From Parasponia andersonii (Eukaryota > Streptophyta > Magnoliopsida > Rosales > Cannabaceae), in contig JXTB01000064.1 in the NCBI GenBank assembly GCA_002914805.1, positions 12,857 to 76,856 of the forward strand: a stretch of 64,000 bases of DNA. The letters are read 5' to 3'. The notes below the pieces were generated by a model. It ran no database searches. It saw only the letters and a program-made list of their open reading frames with translations, and was not told where the DNA came from. A program made the position numbers and the translations under genes. The number at the start of each line of letters is the position of its first letter. Position 1 is the first letter of the stretch. Positions 57,401 to 64,000 of the stretch are shown here, piece by piece.

Positions 57401-60400
57401 CATATCCCTATTCTTATAAGGGCGCTGGGTTCATCTAATTCTGATTTGCTTTCTATAATATCTGATCCACCACAAGGGAGTGAGAATCTTTTGACGCTGG
57501 TAGGTTACTTTCTAGTTTGTTTGGTCATTGTTATTGATATTGCTTTACATGCATTTTTCCTTTAATTTTGGAACTTGCTTTCTTGTGGTTGCTTTTTATC
57601 TGTGCCAAGGTGCTGCAGATTTTGACTCAAGAGACGACACCTGCTCCTGATCTGATAGCCACTGTCAAACATTTATACGAAACTAAGTTAAAGGTTTTTG
57701 TAATCCTGAAGCTTTTTCACTCCTATTTGCTACCTTATTCTTAAATCTTATATTTGATTATGTTCTTGCTGCAGGATGTATCAATTCTTATCCCAATGCT
57801 ATCTTCACTTTCTAAAAATGAGGTCTGTGCTATACACTTATACTTCATTTTCTTTTTCCACGTTCTCCCTCTAAATACTTTTTTAATGTGATTGGTTTTT
57901 TTCTTTAATTAAAGTTAATTTGGTGATACCATTTCAAGCACTGATTTGTAAATCCTATAGAAATCAGGAGTTGCACTGATTGCTGTCTTTTCTGGTTAAT
58001 TACCATTTACATGCTGCCCTGTTTGACTAACAGGTTCACTGAATGAATGAGTCACTAAACTTTAGTTGGCGTGCTTCTTTTTTTATTTTTTTATTTTTTT
58101 ATTTTTCTGAAATTGAGGAACTCAAAGGAACGCCATAATTTACCTGGTTTTTTTATCTTTATTATTTTTCACTTTTTAAGGAGCATGTTCAAATTAATCC
58201 TGATACAAGGGTGGGGGATTTGTCTATATGATTACGTATTGGTGATGTATTCCTCACTTCTTTGAATGAGCTCTGACAAACATTACTGAAAATTCTTAAA
58301 TACCTTCATTTCAGTTGCAGAAATTAACTATGGTTTTTGAGTTCTTTTTCCCAGTCTTTTTTCTTCACCTGTGGATTTTAATTACACTGAAATAGCAGGT
58401 TTTACCTATATTTCCTCGGCTTGTAGCTCTTCCTTTAGAAAAGTTCCAAATGGCACTTGCTCACATACTACAGGTATTTTTTATTATCTGCTGAAACATA
58501 ATGCATGTTTTATGATTANTTTATTTTTTTTATTTTTTATTTTTTTATTTTATAAATTGAGTGCCTTGGACGGTAGGAATACAGTGGACTCTTTATTTCT
58601 CGACTTTCTGATACTTTGACACTAGCTTTGTTGTTACCGGAGTTGGGCCCTACATGTATTTGTATTATTGATGATCAGATTCCTTGTTAATTTACTATTC
58701 ATCCCAGTGGAAAATCAGACTATTCGTCCTGGCGCTCCCTTATTCAGTCAATTGAATCAAGTTGCCTCAGTCAATTGAATCCAGCTGCCATCATCTGCTT
58801 ATTTTAAAATATTACTATTGAAAATATATGCACCGATACTGTGCATGCTTTGCTAGTATTGAGCTGTGTGATTTTAGAGCAATATGTCTTTATAAGTTGA
58901 AAATTATTTTAAAATAATACTATTGAAAATATATGCACGGATACTGTCCATACTTTGCTTGTATTGAGCTCTGTGACTTTAGAGCAATGTCTTTATAAAT
59001 TGAAAATCGAGTGTTCATAACTATTCATTTGTGATTGTGCTTCTTTTACGTTATCTCTTTAACCTTCTGGTTATAGCTTGCATCAATTGGGGGAAATGAG
59101 GGAAATAAATTATTTTTAGCTGTCACAGTTTGCATTAACAAATTATAGCTATAATGTGGAGGGAAAAAACCTCAAAATAAAAGGAGCTGAATAGTCACCA
59201 AAAAATGTACAAAAATTTGCTGAATTTGAATTGTATTGCAGGGTTCAGCTCATACAGGCCCTGCTTTAACACCAGCAGAAGTTCTGGTTGCCATCCACGG
59301 AATTGTTCCTGAGAAAGATGGTCTTGCGCTTAAAAAGGTAAGTTTGCTTTCTTCGTGAACTTCGGCTTTTTTTTAAGGTAGACTTCTGGGTTGTTACTTG
59401 TTACTGGATGAATGTTAATCTCATTTATGAATTTTTCGGATATGGTGAAACTGTGTCCAATATGGTTGTATGATTGTACGCTTCATACCATGTTTCAGAA
59501 ATATAGTTGCAACTTTGTAGTCAATGGATGCTTCTGGATCCTATCATTTTTCTCCCCTTTTTTCCCCCTTGTTTTTCATTGCTATATTCATTTGTTTCCT
59601 GTTTTCAGATAACAGATGCTTGCTCAGCTTGTTTTGAGCAGCGCACAGTTTTTACGCAGCAGGTTTTGGCCAAGGCCTTGAGCCAGATGGTATATACGTA
59701 ATTCTGTAATCTGTATACATGATACAAGATCTCTGTTTCCCCCCCCCCTTTAATTTCATTTTTGGCTGTTAGTAATTATTTTATTTTCAGGTTGACCAGA
59801 CTCCACTACCTCTTCTCTTTATGAGAACAGTAATTCAGTCAATTGATGCTTTTCCCTCACTGGTATGTTCTATCCCTTTCGTTGTTGTTGTTGTTATTGC
59901 TGCTACATTTAAATCTCGACTCCTGTTATGATTTCAGAGTTGCTATATGTTGCACCGGCTGTATTTCGTGGATCGGTTTCTGTGTCTTTGGCCTTCTGGT
60001 GTCATGACTTAGTCTAGTGAAAATAGATTTTTCTTAAGCACGTATTCTTTTTCCTTTATATTATAATCTTTTATATTTCTCCATAGGGAATGACTCCACA
60101 CTTCTCGTTTGATACATGTGTATATGACATAGATTTACAGCAAAAATAAGATATTATTGATTGGAATGGTAGTGATGACAAAATGACTATTTGTGCTTTA
60201 TCCAGGTTGATTTTGTGATGGAGATACTTTCCAAACTTGTGAGCAAACAGGTACACATTCTCAAGTTAAAAATGAAGCTTTATCTCAAGTTTGTAGCTGG
60301 TTTTATATCATGATTTTTGAGGCAGTTGTGTGAGCACTGCTTTTTGGCATTTATATGGGGACAAACTGATCGCTGTCCATCTTCTTTCTACAGGTCTGGA

Positions 60401-61177
60401 AAATGCCAAAACTTTGGGTTGGCTTCTTGAAATGTGTGTCTCAAACACAACCACATTCTTTCCACGTCTTATTGCAGGTATGAAATTTTTGTTGTATGGT
60501 GATCTTGCTATTGCCTTTCTGGATATATTCAGTTTGAATGTTTCTTTCTACTTGCTGCTTTCAGTTACCACCACCACAACTAGAAAGTGCTTTAAACAAG
60601 CATGCAAGCCTCAGAAGTTCCCTTGCTGCATTTGCTAGTCAGCCAAGTTTAACAAGTTCGCTACCTAGGTACACTTTCATGTACTTGATTTTGTACGCTT
60701 TGTTCCTGAGTAATTTCATTTTGGTTTAGCAAGTATTGTTGACCCTCTTAAGGCTCTTAGCTAGAAAGGACGTGGGGCATTTACTTTTATCTGCGAAAAT
60801 TTTAGTTATATGATTTCCTGACAATTTGTTCACTATATCTTATATATAAGAAACAATTAGTTCATATAAGACAGTTTGTGATCTTTGTTCTCGGCATGTA
60901 CTTGGTATCATCTTTTAACAGATTTATTAACACGTATCAAATTTGAAAGTCCACAGTTATAATTGAGTGTTTTTTTTGCTGGGAAATTATGAAAGTTGTT
61001 TCTTCTAAATCGTTCAGGAGTTTATGTCCATTTAACTTGCTGCGTATTCTTGGCAGATCAACGCTTTCAGTTCTGGGTCTTGCAAATGAAAGGCATATGC
61101 AGCAACAACCACTTGGTTCCTCATCCTTTAACTCTTCGGATGCAAGTTCATCGGTTCGTGGAGCAACACCATCATGA
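41161..61177 (+). CDS. Symplekin/Pta1-family mRNA 3'-end processing scaffold, complete, 27 exons, 1333 aa
   Basis: Nuclear HEAT-repeat scaffold of the cleavage/polyadenylation complex. Exons: 41161-41363, 41691-41850, 42948-43040, 43729-43831, 43995-44157, 50718-50892, 51779-51907, 52029-52622, 52746-53354, 54270-54338, 54460-54576, 54730-54975, 55228-55275, 55426-55569, 56366-56530, 56620-56682, 57389-57499, 57610-57693, 57775-57822, 58399-58473, 59242-59337, 59609-59689, 59791-59862, 60206-60250, 60394-60477, 60565-60668, 61057-61177. All are GT-AG and the frame closes at TGA. The Pta1/symplekin N-terminal domain covers about 100-330. A disordered middle holds DPRRLDPRR at about 541-549, characteristic of plant symplekins. 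The Symplekin_C region is about 1095-1270 ([11 protein letters not shown]). The exon 18 acceptor (AAG at 57607-57609) is the least certain; CAG a few bases later would remove three residues. Arabidopsis homologues are ESP4 and TANG1; location favours TANG1. Confidence 0.95.
43374..43402 (+). repeat. Poly-T run in symplekin intron 3
   Basis: About 26 consecutive T after a (CTT)n stretch. Low-complexity intronic DNA. Confidence 0.85.
44806..45048 (+). repeat. 120-bp tandem duplication in symplekin intron 5
   Basis: 'gtatttgtatttctta' starts both copies (44806 and 44926). They share 'atccaga(g/a)tgtac', 'aaatttgtt', 'tatcctttataat' and 'aggaaggt(c/g)ac' with moderate divergence. Confidence 0.8.
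49442..49560 (+). repeat. 59-bp tandem duplication in symplekin intron 5
   Basis: 'tactgatcatttta' starts copies at 49442 and 49501. Both contain 'tgtgttctcaaaggtccatg'. Only a few mismatches. Confidence 0.9.
51452..51480. repeat. (TA)n microsatellite in symplekin intron 6
   Basis: Alternating TA of about 14 units between exons 6 and 7. Confidence 0.9.
53875..53984 (+). repeat. 54-bp tandem duplication in symplekin intron 9
   Basis: Copies start with 'ggaagtgatattgagagtta' at 53875 and 53929 and include 'tttcac(a/g)acttgact' and 'aataaagtagcattc'. Nearly identical, so recent. Confidence 0.92.
54671..54704 (+). repeat. (TTC)n microsatellite in symplekin intron 11
   Basis: Eleven or so TTC units form the pyrimidine-rich tract upstream of the exon 12 acceptor at 54729. 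Confidence 0.9.
58743..59010 (+). repeat. 24-bp and 105-bp tandem duplications in symplekin intron 20
   Basis: 'tcagtcaattgaatc' occurs twice at 58743-58790. A 105-bp unit beginning 'attttaaaata' then occurs at 58801 and 58906, both containing 'gaaaatatatgcac' and 'agagcaat'. Confidence 0.85.
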
Positions 61178-63194
61178 CGGTTAACCTTTGCAGATCTGGA
61201 ATTTATCAGCTGTATATAGTTCAATTAGCGTGGCATCTGATAATTAGAATTAATTTACTCTCTGGGGAAAGAAAGCGACTTGGTCTGCTGGGATGTCTTG
61301 ACTGCTGAAAGGTGGAAACCAAATGAATGTATTCGGCCCTGCAAGCAGATGGAGTTGCCTTTTGATCAATCAATTTCCATCCAAGAGAGATCCGCCCCAG
61401 TTTCCTATTCTTCTGCAGTATCAGCTGCTCTCGGGAATGTATCATAGTTGAATCGTCTTTTTGATTCTGTATCTATTCTCTCAAATTTTGATTGTTTTAC
61501 TTCCTGCCGGATGCGGGGTGGGTGGTTTCATTTTGGCTTGTCAGCCACTTGAAACTATAAGCTGATATCGACCCATCTGTAATATTGTTATAATCTCTTA
61601 TGACATTCTTCTGTGCTATCTTCTTGATGACCATACTGGAAGATCCTGATGTCCTTTCCCAGCCCAAGTTTTCATGCTAAACACAGTTTTCTCTTCCACA
61701 TACAATAAGGGGCACCAATGTAAAGTGATACGTATGGAAGTTTTAAATGATATTCTTCATACAAAATGGATAATTTTGTGATTTTGATATTTCTTAACAA
61801 TTGTCCATGTTTCAAACTTTGTGCTTTTTTTTTTCCTTCCAAAAAAGGAAAAAAAATTGTGCGATTTTCACCTCGATGTTTCTTAAAATTTAGAGCCTTA
61901 ATACATCTACCGTGTACTGAAAATATTAATCGTCTCCCATAGTAGTCGAGAAAATTGACCATTTCTATGACGTGACCAAGGAATCCCAGCTAGACATTAC
62001 AGCTGGCTATCTTCAAGGGAGCTCGGTTTAGTAGGATTGTGCACTAACATGCGTAGATTGCGACGCATGTTTTTGCTTCACCAAAGAGAGCAGAAGCACA
62101 TGATTCGCCCCCTACACATGGGGAAACTTGGGAAAACAAAGAGCCGGCGGCGCCTTGCTGCATTTATTTCCTAATGCAGACTCGACTTCGTACAATGTCG
62201 TTCTGGACTAGAATTTAATCGCATAACAAAAGAAAAATTACAAGTAAATATACAGAGGGAAGATTTAGCCATTTAACAAAAGAAAAATGCCAAATTAACA
62301 ATTAATATACGAATGAGGAGAAACTATAAATGTGCACTGCAGTCTCAAGTTCCTTCAATTCTTACTTATACAGGATGGAGTAGGCGCATTGCGTGTCTGA
62401 TGAGTAAATGTCAAGGTTATAAAACTAACCCATCTATACTCTGAAACGACGCGTGTTGCAAAGATAATGCCAAAAACAGACTCATCTAGAAAATTTGAAC
62501 TATTTGGGACAAGTTGCTCTTGATGTCATACAAGGTCTATACTCTATATCACAAATAGTATGAATCCTCAACAAACTTACCCCATGCAATTTCCGAGGGA
62601 TAAGGACGGTAATGGTAACTGGTTTTTTTGTCAATCAAGCAAGTGAAGACTGTAAAACAAGCACCGGAAATCTACAACAAAAACGATCTCGTTTTTGTAA
62701 AAGAATAAGAAAAAAAAAATCTAAAATCTTCTGTTTCTTTGTCATTGCAAGTTGTGCCCATGGAGATGCTGCTTAATGTTTGGTCGTGGATGACTGATGC
62801 CCAGATCTATCAAGGGACAAACCAACGAGATGAGATTTTATCTGTCAAGAAAGTTTCACTGATTAGGAAGTTTCCTTTCAACGTAAAAGTTAATTTTGCT
62901 AAATACATTGACCTTAAAATGCCTAAAAAGATGATTAATTACAAATTTAAGCAGCAAGTTTTGCTATGTACAGAAACACCTCCACAAGCCCCAAAAAGAA
63001 ATTTCCACAAACGTCTAGATCAAATGGAGAAAGAACAGTCCTCGTTTTTTCACTCCCCCAAACTCCAGGTGAGGTGCATCTATCCATCATTTGTGACACA
63101 AAAGATTAGGATAAAGAATTAAAGCACATCTCATAACAGCAAAATCATACCTCTCTTAAGCTACAGGTATCAAAACTGCTAGATTGATGTTCAA
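61178..63194. other. Convergent spacer: symplekin 3' UTR and IRX9-L-type 3' flank
   Basis: The two genes face each other across 2.0 kb. Roughly the first 400-500 bp are probably symplekin 3' UTR, and the last several hundred bp the 3' UTR of the minus-strand gene. A 127-codon plus-strand ORF at 62739-63122 lies antisense to that presumed UTR and has no recognisable domain. Confidence 0.5.
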
Positions 63195-63732
63195 TCACTT
63201 AAGAGGGAGAGCAACATCAAGGTTCTTCTGGAGCAGCCATCCTCTAGGATAAATGCGACCATGAGCTTCCAAATGAAGATGCCAATTCATTATCCTTGAA
63301 CAGCCCAAAGGTATACTTTCCATTTGATTTTCATCCTCCACCAGTTGCTCTATAAAAGTGGTCTCCTACGAAGTAAGCAAAATGTCAACGAGTTATACAG
63401 AAAATGGCAGCTTGATAATATGTAGCAAATTGAAGAAGACAATTACAGAACACTACAAAGATTGCAATGATATTAATCATACTTGGAAACCCTCCTTCAC
63501 TGTGTCTAACTGTCGAATAGGAATTGATGTGGGGCGTCGCCATCTCTTTGAATCCCACAAAATTGTGCTGTTGAAAGCAAATCCTGACATATCAACGTGA
63601 AACCTTCGTAGCCTCTTACTTTTCTCGTTAGTGTGCCATCCAGCTACTTGACTTCCATTGCACACTGGACCTTCCAATATGGCTTTGTTTTTGCTTTGTG
63701 CAAGCATTGCAACAGGCCAAGTGCCAAAACGG
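63195..63732 (-). CDS. IRX9L: GT43 glycosyltransferase, IRX9-L-like, C-terminal two exons (5' part outside window)
   Basis: Golgi type II membrane protein of family GT43, needed with IRX10- and IRX14-type partners for elongating the xylan backbone of plant cell walls. Minus-strand exons: 63732-63483 (250 nt, entering after the first two bases of a codon) and 63365-63195 (56 codons and TGA), joined by a GT-AG intron. Visible blocks: [59 protein letters not shown], then [12 protein letters not shown] and [10 protein letters not shown] near the C-terminus. These are the conserved C-terminal GT43 motifs and are closer to IRX9-L than to IRX9. The N-terminal anchor and the nucleotide-sugar-binding part lie beyond 64000. 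Proximity to the symplekin gene matches the Arabidopsis neighbourhood of IRX9-L, supporting the assignment. Confidence 0.9.
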
Positions 63733-64000
63733 CTATAAAACAAATAGATCAAGATAAACATTTGCAATACGATACGTTTCGTAGATAGCATACGTAATTG
63801 ATAGTGATAGTGGTTTGCAATTACAAAATTCCTTGATCACTAATCAATTGCTGATAAGACATTAAACAGGCAGAAATTGACTCAGTAATTATGGCTATCT
63901 CCACTATCAAATAGAGGCATTCAGATGATCAATATATCTTCTTTTTGTTCTTTATTGCCCTTTACAAGAATAATATGAAGGATCAACTCTCTAGAGATTT
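63733..64000 (-). other. Intron of the IRX9-L-like gene, running off the window
   Basis: AT-rich sequence upstream (minus strand) of the acceptor at 63733-63734, with no further exon up to the window edge. Confidence 0.7.

Noticed and set aside
62739..63122. 127-codon plus-strand ORF
   Set aside because: Antisense to the presumed 3' UTR of the IRX9-L-like gene, Lys-rich low-complexity translation, no domain.
1..64000. CRISPR arrays, operons, riboswitches or other bacterial-type systems
   Set aside because: The sequence is intron-rich plant DNA. The tandem arrays seen lack repeat-spacer structure.

Overview
This window is nuclear DNA from a flowering plant, most likely a eudicot. It is AT-rich (TA)n-laden intergenic sequence with a few intron-rich plant genes in it, plus decayed LTR retrotransposons, hAT- and Mutator-like elements, MITEs and a SINE. 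Three single ambiguous bases (17297, 44698, 58519) suggest a draft assembly; all lie in introns. I cannot name the species from the sequence alone.

Layout. 1-14.2 kb: gene-poor flank with a probable LTR-retrotransposon fragment (1-2.3 kb), a degenerate palindromic repeat array (4.8-6.45 kb), a long-TIR MITE (6.8 kb), short tandem duplications and a hAT-like non-autonomous element (9.96-10.55 kb). 14.5-21.8 kb (+): complete ATP-dependent phosphoenolpyruvate carboxykinase gene, 12 exons, 680 aa, with DNA transposons in intron 1. 22.4-22.6 kb: SINE-like insertion with a 19-20 bp target-site duplication in the proximal promoter of the next gene. 22.9-26.4 kb (+): intronless CC-NB-ARC-LRR resistance-type gene. 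27.7-29.1 kb (-): complete UFC1 (UFM1-conjugating E2), 3 exons, 174 aa. 29.2-40.9 kb: transposon graveyard with a hAT transposase relic and a second hAT-like element split by a rearranged Ty3/gypsy element on the minus strand (LTR, PBS matching tRNA-Asp, gag, protease, start of RT). 41.2-61.2 kb (+): complete symplekin/Pta1-family gene, 27 exons, 1333 aa, with one 6.6-kb intron. 63.2-64 kb (-): last two exons of a GT43 glycosyltransferase closely resembling IRX9-L; its 5' part lies outside the window.

The genes do not form a pathway: PCK serves gluconeogenesis and amino-acid metabolism, the NLR immunity, UFC1 the ufmylation cascade, symplekin mRNA 3'-end processing and IRX9-L xylan synthesis in the Golgi. 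The co-location of UFC1, symplekin and IRX9-L looks like conserved microsynteny with Arabidopsis chromosome 1. I found no convincing previously undescribed system. The most informative non-gene signals are the nested and recombined transposons, the palindromic repeat array and exon-like fragments inside symplekin introns. Exon coordinates were read by hand from splice signals, reading frame and family knowledge, with every reading frame checked for closure.
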